DNA of 5,886 nucleotides from Micromonosporaceae bacterium (GTDB lineage: Bacteria > Actinomycetota > Actinomycetes > Mycobacteriales > Micromonosporaceae). The stretch lies in assembly GCA_019690055.1 (NCBI GenBank), contig JADGGF010000293.1, positions 1 through 5,886 of the forward strand. Direction: 5' to 3'. This document shows, piece after piece, positions 1 through 5,059 of the stretch. The translations under genes were made by a program, and so were the position numbers. Positions within the stretch are counted from its first letter, which is position 1, and every line of letters begins with the position of its first letter. Under the pieces are notes generated by a model that worked only from the letters and a program-made list of their open reading frames with translations, was not told the DNA's origin and made no database searches.

Positions 1-1
1 C

Positions 2-577
2 CTGCTCCGGCCGCTGCTGACCGCGCGCTACCCCGACCACCCGGCCCGGCTGGGCGACCTCGACCGCCTCGTCGGCGCCGCCGCCGGCTCGCCGTCGCTG
101 GCCGAGTACGTCGCCACCCTCACCCTCGACCCACCCGCCTCAACCAGCGACCTGGCCGACGCGCCGAGCCGCGACGAGGACTGGCTCACGCTCTCCACCG
201 TGCACTCGGCCAAGGGCCTGGAGTGGGACAGCGTGCACGTGATCCACGCGGTCGACGGCGCCTTCCCGTCCGACATGGCGCTCGGCTCAGCGGCCGAGCT
301 CGCCGAGGAGCGGCGGCTCTTCTACGTGGCCGTGACCCGGGCCCGCAACGACCTGACCATCTACACCCCGCTGCGCATGCCCCACCACCGGCGCGGGCTG
401 GACGACCGGCACAGCTACGCCCCGACCAGCCGGTTCCTGGACGAGCCGGCCCTGGCCACCCTCGACATCCGCGAGCACCGCCGGCCGGCACCGGACCCGG
501 CCGCCGCGCCGGACCCAGCGGCCGCGCCGGCCGCTCCCCGGGTGGCCCTGCCCAGCCTCGGCGAGCTCTTCACCTAA
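2..577 (+). CDS. UvrD/Rep-family superfamily I DNA helicase, C-terminal part (5' end outside window)
   Basis: The reading frame is open from the left edge and ends at TAA 575-577, giving the last 191 residues of a longer protein. Two helicase core motifs are visible: a motif V-like stretch LSTVHSAKGLEWDSV (about residues 64-78 of the visible part) and motif VI, EERRLFYVAVTRARNDL (about 102-118), whose arginines contact ATP in UvrD/PcrA/Rep enzymes. These motifs support an ATP-driven 3'-5' DNA translocase or helicase of the kind used in repair. The exact subfamily cannot be fixed without the N-terminus. The tail is low-complexity Pro/Ala: residues PDPAAA are encoded by two near-identical 18-base units (491-508 and 509-526). 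It ends in VALPSLGELF, which resembles the short C-terminal hydrophobic peptides of UvrD-like proteins. It is followed by a hairpin terminator candidate and is not part of the defence locus. Confidence 0.88.
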   Translation: MLRPLLTARYPDHPARLGDLDRLVGAAAGSPSLAEYVATLTLDPPASTSDLADAPSRDEDWLTLSTVHSAKGLEWDSVHVIHAVDGAFPSDMALGSAAELAEERRLFYVAVTRARNDLTIYTPLRMPHHRRGLDDRHSYAPTSRFLDEPALATLDIREHRRPAPDPAAAPDPAAAPAAPRVALPSLGELFT

Positions 578-637
578 CCGCTGCGGAGGACGGGCGCGGA
601 AGGCGAACGGACGCAGGAGATGAACGGGCGCGGAAAC

Positions 638-674
638 GACGGTGGCCCCGGGCCGGGTCGCCGAGGCCACCGTC
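638..674 (+). terminator. Hairpin, probable terminator of the helicase gene
   Basis: A perfect 10-bp inverted repeat GACGGTGGCC (638-647) / GGCCACCGTC (665-674) encloses a 17-base GC-rich loop. It lies 60 bases past the helicase stop codon. The following bases (TCCCTCCCC) are pyrimidine-rich but lack a T-tract, as is common for actinobacterial stem-type terminators. The call rests on geometry and position only. Confidence 0.6.
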
Positions 675-778
675 TCCCTCCCCTGGTCGCGGTCGACGGT
701 CCGTCCCAACCCTTCGACCGCGGGGCGCTGACAGCAGCATGACGGTCGAGCCGGCGTCACGCGGCCGATGTTGGACAG

Positions 779-818
779 GACCGGACACGGCCAGACACGA
801 CCGGACAGAGCCAGACGC
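779..818. repeat. Tandem duplication of a 20-base unit
   Basis: GACCGGACACGGCCAGACAC (779-798) is followed directly by GACCGGACAGAGCCAGACGC (799-818). The copies match at 17 of 20 positions. They lie upstream of the aldolase gene. Function is unknown; they could be paired regulator sites or a slippage product. Confidence 0.75.
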
Positions 819-831
819 GAACCATCGCCCT

Positions 832-879
832 GGCCATCTCCCACACCGGCCACCTCCCACATTGGCCGTCTCCCCGCCG
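832..879. repeat. Three tandem copies of a 16-base unit
   Basis: The three copies are GGCCATCTCCCACACC (832-847), GGCCACCTCCCACATT (848-863) and GGCCGTCTCCCCGCCG (864-879). Copies 1 and 2 match at 13 of 16 positions; copy 3 keeps the GGCC and CTCCC cores. The array lies about 90-130 bases before the aldolase start, where upstream regulator sites would be expected. No known operator was recognised. Confidence 0.7.
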
Positions 880-965
880 ACCAGCGGTCACCTCACTACG
901 GTGATCGGACGGCCGGCTTGGCCGAAACCGGCCCGCGGCGGCGCCACGGCGGCGACGATGAGGGC

Positions 966-1853
966 ATGCGCCCCACCCTGGCGGAGACCGGGCTCGGGCC
1001 CGGGAAGAAGGCCCGGCTGTACCGCATGCTGTTCCGGCACGGGCTGGGCAACGGCACTGCCCTGTTCCTGCCCTACGACCAGGGTCTGGAGCACGGGCCC
1101 CGGGACTTCGCGCCCAACCCGGCGGCGGCCGACCCGCGCTACATCATCCGGCTGGCGATCGAGGGCGGGTTCAACGGCATCGCGGTGCAGATCGGCGTGG
1201 CCGAGAAGTTCTTCTGGGACTTCGCCGGTGAGGTGCCGCTCATCCTCAAGCTGAACGGCAAGACCGACATCCCGCCGGACACCGAGGCACTCTCGCCGCT
1301 GCACGCCAGCGTCGAGGACGCCGTACGCTTGGGCGCCGACGCGGTCGGCTACACGCTTTACGTCGGCTCCCCCGCCGCGCCGGCCGACTTCGCGCAGCTG
1401 CGCGCGGTCCGCCAGGACGCGCACCGGCTAGGGCTGCCGCTGATCATCTGGGCCTATCCGCGCGGCTCGGCGGTCGACGCCAAGGGCGGAAAGTCCTCCT
1501 TCTACCAGATCGACTACGCCACCCGGACGGCCGCCGAACTCGGCGCCGACGTGGTGAAGGTGAACTTCCCCCGCCCGGACCGCCGCTCCGGGGTTCCGGC
1601 CCCCTACGACCGCGAGGTCTCCCCGCAGGAAGCGGTGACCGAGGTCGTCCGGTCGGCGGGTCGGGCGCTGGTGCTCCTTTCCGGCGGAGAGAAGGCCCCC
1701 GACGAGGAGGTCCTCGACCGGGCCCGCGAGGCGATGGAGGCCGGCGCCACGGGCTTCATCTTCGGTCGCAACGTCTGGCAGCGCGAACACGACGAGTCGC
1801 TGCGCTTCGCCGCCCGCCTCCGCGAGATCCTCGCGAAGTACCCCGGGACCTGA
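966..1853 (+). CDS. fbaB: Class I fructose-bisphosphate aldolase, DhnA/FbaB type
   Basis: The product is 295 aa. Enzymes of this family reversibly cleave fructose 1,6-bisphosphate to dihydroxyacetone phosphate and glyceraldehyde 3-phosphate through a Schiff base, in cytosolic glycolysis and gluconeogenesis. The visible TIM-barrel markers are LPYDQGLEHGP (35-45, with Asp38), LKLNGKT (94-100), WAYPRG (162-167, with the likely acid/base Tyr164), DVVKVNFP (195-202, with the likely Schiff-base Lys198), LSGGEK (238-243) and GFIFGRNVWQ (263-272); the last two form the phosphate-binding end. The Trp/Tyr/Lys/Asp pattern fits the archaeal-type class I aldolase described from Thermoproteus. The ATG at 966 is chosen because homology-like sequence begins there, the length is normal, and GAGG lies just upstream. 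The open frame extends back to 768 through repeat-derived, low-complexity sequence. It converges on the capP-like gene with a 32-base gap. Some relatives act in aromatic or dihydroneopterin-like chemistry, so the substrate is inferred. Confidence 0.9.
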   Translation: MRPTLAETGLGPGKKARLYRMLFRHGLGNGTALFLPYDQGLEHGPRDFAPNPAAADPRYIIRLAIEGGFNGIAVQIGVAEKFFWDFAGEVPLILKLNGKTDIPPDTEALSPLHASVEDAVRLGADAVGYTLYVGSPAAPADFAQLRAVRQDAHRLGLPLIIWAYPRGSAVDAKGGKSSFYQIDYATRTAAELGADVVKVNFPRPDRRSGVPAPYDREVSPQEAVTEVVRSAGRALVLLSGGEKAPDEEVLDRAREAMEAGATGFIFGRNVWQREHDESLRFAARLREILAKYPGT

Positions 1854-1855
1854 GA

Positions 1856-1882
1856 GCCCGGAACACACCCGCCACCCCGGGC
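1856..1882. terminator. Possible bidirectional terminator between convergent genes
   Basis: GCCCGG (1856-1861) and CCGGGC (1877-1882) form a 6-bp all-GC stem with a 15-base loop. It lies between the aldolase stop (1851-1853) and the stop of the minus-strand peptidase gene (1886-1888). It could serve both strands. The stem is short and there is no T-tract. Confidence 0.35.
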
Positions 1883-1885
1883 GAT

Positions 1886-2455
1886 CTAGCGCTGGCCCCG
1901 GTTGCTGCGAGCCCGCTTGACCTGGAGGAGTACGCCGCTGGCGTTGAGTCTGAACCTGGCCATCTGCACGCTGACCGTATATTTGCGCGCCAGCGAGACG
2001 GGGTCGGCGCCGTTGAAAGCTTCGCGGAGTAGAAGCTGACGCGGCAGAAGCAGGCAGCCGCCAAGCCAGTTTGCCTCTTCTTCCTGCTCAGGATTGCAGG
2101 TGAAGAAGGTGTGGCCAGCGATCTGCTGAATCTCCCGGACATCGTGACGGAGCAGGATATGGGAGATTTCGTGGGCGAGGTCGCTGTTGGTGCGGCCTGG
2201 GTCGGCGAGCGGGTTGTAGACGGTTACTGTACGACCGCCAGGGAGATGGAAGGTAGCGGCGGAGAAACAGCCCGGCTGCAGGTGCTCGAGTTCCTCTAGA
2301 TCCTTCTTCTCCACGAACTCATCGGCAGCGTGGACCTCGATCTTCAAGTGCCGTGCGAGGTCCCGGATCTCCAGCCAAGCGTCGGGCTTGAGGCCCAGTT
2401 GGGCCCGAGTACGGTCGGCGAGCCGCTCTGCCTCGGTCTTAAACCCCCTTCGCAT
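1886..2455 (-). CDS. capP: ImmA/IrrE-family metallopeptidase, CapP-like CBASS regulator
   Basis: This 189-aa protein has the zinc-peptidase motif HEISH (His95, Glu96, His99) within SDLAHEISHILLRH. It is followed by EEEANWLGGCLLLPR (125-139), the usual ImmA/IrrE block that supplies the third zinc ligand, a Glu near 126-127. A Cys at 120 (TFFTCNPEQ) sits just before that block; as I recall, CapP has an inhibitory cysteine near its zinc, so this residue is a candidate switch. The N-terminal half (8-60) is mostly helical, and the Arg/Lys-rich tail (177-189) could bind nucleic acid. In the known CapP pathway, single-stranded DNA from damage or infection activates cleavage of the partner repressor CapH. 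The ATG at 2455 lies 6 bases after the capH-like stop with no strong ribosome site, which suggests translational coupling. The alternative is a prophage-type ImmR/ImmA pair; the divergent CBASS operon favours CapP. Confidence 0.85.
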   Translation of the reverse strand: MRRGFKTEAERLADRTRAQLGLKPDAWLEIRDLARHLKIEVHAADEFVEKKDLEELEHLQPGCFSAATFHLPGGRTVTVYNPLADPGRTNSDLAHEISHILLRHDVREIQQIAGHTFFTCNPEQEEEANWLGGCLLLPRQLLLREAFNGADPVSLARKYTVSVQMARFRLNASGVLLQVKRARSNRGQR

Positions 2456-2461
2456 AGCAAC

Positions 2462-2932
2462 TCACTGCTCGACCGGTGGTCTTGCGACGACAGCTTCCTG
2501 GATGCGTTCGAGCAACTCGCCCAGTTTCCGTGCGGCAGCTGGCACGAACGTATGCGAAGCCCGCAGGTGCACGCTCACCCCGGGCTCGGCGGAAGCGAGT
2601 GCACCGTAGAGCTCTCGGACGAGCGAGGCGATCTTCTCCGCTGCGGCTTCGGACAGGTTGGGGTCACGGGCCAAGTGAAGGGCGATCACCTCAGGTGTGC
2701 TCTCGGTCCGCACACGAGGCGGGTCGAAGAATCGCTCCGGTGGAACGCCGAGCCATGCAACTATGCGCCTAAAATTGGCCAAATCGGGCAATTCGCCCTT
2801 CTCAACTCGGGCCAAAGTGTTGAAGGGAACGTCGGCCTGCTCGGCCGCAGCACGCAGGCTCAGCCGCCCTCGCCGTTCCCGTTCTCGGCGGACGAGCAGG
2901 CCGAGCGTCTTGATATCGATCGGCTCGTCCAC
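2462..2932 (-). CDS. capH: XRE-family helix-turn-helix repressor, CapH-like
   Basis: This 156-aa protein is read from GTG 2932. An N-terminal XRE/Cro-type domain covers about residues 8-66; the HTH pair is LSLRAAAEQADV (25-36) and PFNTLARVEKGE (37-48). A linker (70-80) precedes a second region, LSEAAAEKIASLVRELY (93-109), and a long amphipathic helix AAARKLGELLERIQEAVV (132-149) that could mediate oligomerisation. An XRE repressor next to an ImmA-type peptidase is the CapH/CapP arrangement: CapH represses CBASS until CapP cleaves it. The GTG start has GAGAGG 7 bases upstream. The longer start, TTG at 2956, has its purine run directly against the codon and adds eight unremarkable residues. It is transcribed away from the CBASS operon, so one intergenic operator could control both directions. 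The cleavage site cannot be read from sequence. Confidence 0.82.
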   Translation of the reverse strand: MDEPIDIKTLGLLVRRERERRGRLSLRAAAEQADVPFNTLARVEKGELPDLANFRRIVAWLGVPPERFFDPPRVRTESTPEVIALHLARDPNLSEAAAEKIASLVRELYGALASAEPGVSVHLRASHTFVPAAARKLGELLERIQEAVVARPPVEQ

Positions 2933-2939
2933 GTCACCG

Positions 2940-2945
2940 CCTCTC
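2940..2945 (-). promoter_or_regulatory. Ribosome binding site deciding the capH start
   Basis: On the minus strand this reads GAGAGG, with 7 bases to the GTG at 2932-2930. It supports GTG 2932 over the upstream in-frame TTG at 2956, which has no well-spaced site. Confidence 0.6.
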
Positions 2946-3030
2946 GGGGTTCGCAACCCTCACGGTGTGGATCATGGTAGCGGCTCACGGCTAGACCAAG
3001 TACCCCCGACTCAACACCACAAACGACACG

Positions 3031-3049
3031 ACACACCAGCGTGTTGTGT
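3031..3049. promoter_or_regulatory. Imperfect inverted repeat, candidate CapH operator 1
   Basis: ACACACCA (3031-3038) and TGTTGTGT (3042-3049) are complementary at 7 of 8 positions around a GCG centre, which gives a 19-bp near-palindrome. It overlaps the next inverted repeat by 4 bases and lies in the divergent gap between the repressor gene and the CBASS operon. Position and symmetry suit a dimeric or tetrameric HTH repressor; binding is inferred. Confidence 0.45.
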
Positions 3050-3065
3050 ACCTCTATCGGTACAC
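3046..3065. promoter_or_regulatory. Perfect 7-bp inverted repeat, candidate CapH operator 2
   Basis: GTGTACC (3046-3052) and GGTACAC (3059-3065) are exact inverted copies separated by TCTATC. This is the strongest palindrome in the 236-base gap between capH and cap6. It ends 9 bases before the TACGAT hexamer at 3075, so a bound repressor would cover the expected -35 area of the CBASS promoter. Similar half-sites recur in the adjacent repeat, as expected for cooperative binding. Confidence 0.55.
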
Positions 3066-3074
3066 GCCGTGCGA

Positions 3075-3080
3075 TACGAT
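3075..3080 (+). promoter_or_regulatory. Candidate -10 box of the CBASS operon
   Basis: TACGAT fits the TANNNT pattern of actinobacterial housekeeping -10 boxes. It lies within a short direct repeat CGATACGATACG (3072-3083). No good -35 hexamer is found 16-18 bases upstream, where 3052-3058 reads CTCTATC. If used, transcription would start near 3087 and leave an untranslated leader of about 80 bases. Confidence 0.3.
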
Positions 3081-3152
3081 ACGCGAGGTTAGGTGCAGTC
3101 CGGTAGTTACGGGTGCGCGCCAAAACGTCGGGCTTGGTGCCCGCAGACAGAC

Positions 3153-3160
3153 CTGGGGGG
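3153..3160 (+). promoter_or_regulatory. Purine-rich ribosome site candidate for cap6
   Basis: The run CTGGGGGG ends 8 bases before the TTG at 3169. It is the only plausible Shine-Dalgarno-like sequence ahead of the conserved part of the ATPase gene, though it lacks the A of a normal GGAGG. The weak site and TTG start together suggest low translation of this gene. Confidence 0.4.
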
Positions 3161-3168
3161 TATCCACA

Positions 3169-4074
3169 TTGACGACAGTGGTTGACGCACGTCGTCTGCC
3201 CGACACGGCAACGCCCGGAGTGGCCGACGCGCGCTTGCTGCCGGATGCGGACTTCGAGGCCGACTGGTCGGCGGTAGTCCTGCCCGAGGGGATGAAGGGG
3301 CGACTGCTGAGCACGGCTGTAGCCGGATTCCGGCTGCGCGCGGCTGTGCCGTTCCCGGCCATGCCACTACACGGCGTGCTGCTGCTCACCGGACGTCCTG
3401 GCGTCGGCAAGACCACGGTCGCTCGCGGCCTTGCCGACAAGGTCGCCCGGACGGTCAGCGGCCGAGCGCCGTGGCTGTACGTCGAGGTCGACCCGCACGC
3501 GCTGGTGAGTTCGTCGCTGGGGCGCAGCCAGCGCAGCGTGGAGCAACTGTTCGGGACGCTGCTCGCTGAGTATGCGGCCGCAGGTCCGATGATCGTTCTG
3601 TTCGACGAGGTCGAGACCCTGTTCACCGACCGACGCGCGTTGTCGATGGAGGCCAACCCGATCGACGTGCACCGCGCAGTTGACGCCGCTCTCGTGGGTT
3701 TGGACCGGCTAGCCCGAGCCCACCGGGATGTGCTGGTGATCGCAACCAGCAACTTCCCAGGCGCGATCGATCCGGCGCTCGCGTCGCGGGCGGACTGGAC
3801 TTTCGAAGTTCCGCTACCCGACCGCGAAGCGCGGCGCGTGATCATCCAGCACGCCCTCACGGCAGTGTCGGATGCGTTCCGCGGAGCGCGCAGGTTGCTC
3901 GCACCCGAGGTCTTGGACAAGGCCGCCGACTTGTCCGAAGGCACGGACGGTCGGCAATTACGGAAGGCCGTCGCCGCCGCTTGCGCCAACCGGCCCGAGG
4001 CACACGGGGATCCCGACGAGGTCAAGGCGGAGGACCTGTTCGCGGTGCTTACGGAGAGGACCGTGCGGGCATGA
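3169..4074 (+). CDS. cap6: TRIP13/Pch2-like AAA+ ATPase of type III CBASS (Cap6)
   Basis: Read from TTG 3169 the product is 301 aa, the usual size of bacterial TRIP13. The single AAA+ module shows Walker A GRPGVGKTT (75-83, Lys81), Walker B IVLFDEVETLF (142-152, Asp146 and Glu147), sensor 1 VIATSN (190-195, Asn195), an arginine-finger region ASRADWTFEVPLPD (205-218, Arg207) and a sensor 2-type GTDGRQLRKAV (258-268). The TRIP13 identity rests on the SRAD...EVPLPD and GRQLRK forms plus the HORMA gene downstream. In the known mechanism a hexamer uses ATP to unfold the N-terminus of closed HORMA, dissociating it from the CD-NTase and keeping the system off without infection. The start is uncertain: GTG 3178 is also possible, and the frame stays open back to GTG 3046, but those extra residues are encoded by the operator region and look non-coding. 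The stop overlaps the next gene's ATG. Confidence 0.9.
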   Translation: MTTVVDARRLPDTATPGVADARLLPDADFEADWSAVVLPEGMKGRLLSTAVAGFRLRAAVPFPAMPLHGVLLLTGRPGVGKTTVARGLADKVARTVSGRAPWLYVEVDPHALVSSSLGRSQRSVEQLFGTLLAEYAAAGPMIVLFDEVETLFTDRRALSMEANPIDVHRAVDAALVGLDRLARAHRDVLVIATSNFPGAIDPALASRADWTFEVPLPDREARRVIIQHALTAVSDAFRGARRLLAPEVLDKAADLSEGTDGRQLRKAVAAACANRPEAHGDPDEVKAEDLFAVLTERTVRA

Positions 4075-4541
4075 GCGTCGTTTCCCGCCGCGTCGCCTCA
4101 GTCCCGGTGCGCACCTCCGCCGACACCTGGAAGGCCGTCGTAGCGCTGATCGCCGCCCCCAACGACGACGCCCACAGCACCCTGACGGCCATCTCCAACT
4201 TGGCCTCCATGCTCATCGCTGAGGAATACACGCGCGATGCGCCGATCGTCGTGATCCCCGCCAGCGGGCCCAGGGTCCGCATTTACACCTCGCACGGCGA
4301 GGCGGCCATCGAAGGCGACGACGAAGCCCAGACACCGCTGGCTACTTGGCCGACGGCCCAGCCCGGATGGCTGCTCTCCTTGCCGTGCGGAATCGATGAC
4401 ATCGACGATGCTCGCCGTGCTTTGGAAGCGTATCCGAACATCGAGGTTCGCGACCTCACCGACGGCATCACGGTCGACGCTGGCGCGCAGTCAACGGCAG
4501 GTCGGCTGTTGATCAACTACGACGAACTGGAGCGGTCGTGA
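4071..4541 (+). CDS. Unrecognised 156-aa protein inside a type III CBASS operon
   Basis: I do not recognise this family. The ATG overlaps the cap6 stop (ATGA, 4071-4074), and GAGAGGA lies 10 bases upstream. It ends in a GTGA overlap with the HORMA gene, so it is an integral operon member. There is no signal peptide, membrane helix or catalytic motif. Visible regions are a likely helix at 17-52 (TWKAVVALIAAPND, then ISNLASMLIAEEY), a hydrophobic strand APIVVIPAS (57-65), a strand PRVRIYTS (67-74), an acidic loop EGDDEAQ (81-87), WPTAQPGWLLSLPC (93-106), and a pattern GIDDIDDARRALEAYPNIEVRDL (107-129) like a helix plus strand of a small alpha/beta domain. It could be a divergent second HORMA protein (some type III systems have two), an adaptor offering a HORMA closure peptide, or a new regulator. 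The sequence shows no clear HORMA match, and I assign no function. Confidence 0.88.
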   Translation: MSVVSRRVASVPVRTSADTWKAVVALIAAPNDDAHSTLTAISNLASMLIAEEYTRDAPIVVIPASGPRVRIYTSHGEAAIEGDDEAQTPLATWPTAQPGWLLSLPCGIDDIDDARRALEAYPNIEVRDLTDGITVDAGAQSTAGRLLINYDELERS

Positions 4542-5059
4542 GCACGAGCGTGCGAGTCAACACGCACACCTACGCGACGACGCATGTCGCGACCAACATG
4601 TTGCGCAGCGTGAGGCAGATTATCCGCGAGAGCCGCCTGAGCCCCACCAAGATGCAGGACGACTGGGAAATACTTGAGTCCGGAATCAAGACGTGGCTCG
4701 GCACCGGACACCTGCGCCGGCTCATTCTGGAGGTGTACGACCCGACCAGGCCGGCCGACGTGGACCTGGTCGGTCGGTTCGACTTCACCATCGACTACGG
4801 CTATTACGGCGACGGCGACGGCGATCTGTGGCTGGATCCGGACACCGTCTCGTACGCCGTGCGCAAGAACGGCTCCTACCCTGAGCGCTGCGACTACCGC
4901 ATCGTTGCGGACCTTGCGCCCGGCTACCCGCCCGTGAGCGGCTGGTCAACGACCACCCTGAGGTCAACGGGCGGGTTCACCCGCCACTCTGTGGGCACCA
5001 CTATCGGCGGCGGCAGTATCGGCGCCGATCTCGCCTACTATATTCGGAGAGCCCAGTGA
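4538..5059 (+). CDS. cap7: Bacterial HORMA-domain protein of type III CBASS (Cap7)
   Basis: This 173-aa protein starts at GTG 4538 (GTGA overlap with the previous stop; GGAG 5 bases upstream). It follows the bacterial HORMA pattern throughout: a polar N-terminus MSTSVRVNTHTYATTHVA (1-18), a long helix NMLRSVRQIIRESRL (20-34), ESGIKTWLGTGHLRRLILEVYDP (47-69), a strand pair around VGRFDFTIDYGY (78-89), DGDGDLWLD (92-100), AVRKNGSYPERCDYRI (107-122), and a C-terminal part with GWSTTTLRSTGGF (135-147) and TTIGGGSIGADLAYY (154-168) that corresponds to the safety belt. From memory this layout is close to the HORMA protein of the E. coli CdnC system. HORMA closes around a short peptide, binds the CD-NTase and switches on second-messenger synthesis; TRIP13 (cap6, same operon) reopens it. 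No zinc fingers or extra domains are present. The ligand peptide sensed during infection cannot be deduced. Confidence 0.88.
   Translation: MSTSVRVNTHTYATTHVATNMLRSVRQIIRESRLSPTKMQDDWEILESGIKTWLGTGHLRRLILEVYDPTRPADVDLVGRFDFTIDYGYYGDGDGDLWLDPDTVSYAVRKNGSYPERCDYRIVADLAPGYPPVSGWSTTTLRSTGGFTRHSVGTTIGGGSIGADLAYYIRRAQ

Larger units (their letters stand above)
578..965. other. 388-base intergenic region between helicase and aldolase
   Basis: I see no convincing gene here. Open frames cross the region on both strands, but they are by-products of GC-rich sequence and have low-complexity Arg/Pro/Gly products. It holds a terminator-like hairpin (638-674), a 20-base tandem duplication (779-818) and a triple 16-base tandem repeat (832-879). 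It also has a 12-base direct repeat, ACGGGCGCGGAA, at 590-601 and 624-635, and an imperfect inverted repeat GGTCACC/GGTGATC around 885-905. The promoter of the aldolase should lie in the right half, but no clear -35/-10 pair is visible. Confidence 0.7.

Noticed and set aside
768..965. N-terminal extension of the aldolase from an upstream start
   Set aside because: The added residues are encoded by the tandem repeats, have no aldolase character, and the ATG at 966 gives a normal family length.
223..1254. Long plus-strand frame of 343 codons crossing the helicase end, the gap and the aldolase start
   Set aside because: It is a shadow frame in GC-rich DNA: the product is low-complexity Arg/Pro/Gly and overlaps two well-supported genes in other frames.
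1886..2932. Prophage or integrative-element immunity region (ImmR/ImmA)
   Set aside because: No integrase, excisionase, phage gene or attachment site is visible, and the divergent neighbour is a CBASS operon, which fits CapH/CapP better. It is not fully excluded.
2330..2980. Plus-strand frame opposite the repressor and peptidase genes
   Set aside because: It lies antisense to the HTH gene and has no domain pattern, while the minus-strand frame has a clear XRE fold.
3054..4025. Minus-strand frame of 323 codons opposite the TRIP13-like gene
   Set aside because: It is the antisense of a gene with intact AAA+ motifs; its Ser/Arg-rich product has no recognisable domain.
4811..4840. Calcium-binding EF-hand-like motif DGDGDLWLD in the HORMA protein
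   Set aside because: It lacks the Gly and the full 12-residue loop pattern of an EF-hand, and a similar acidic turn appears to be normal in this HORMA family.
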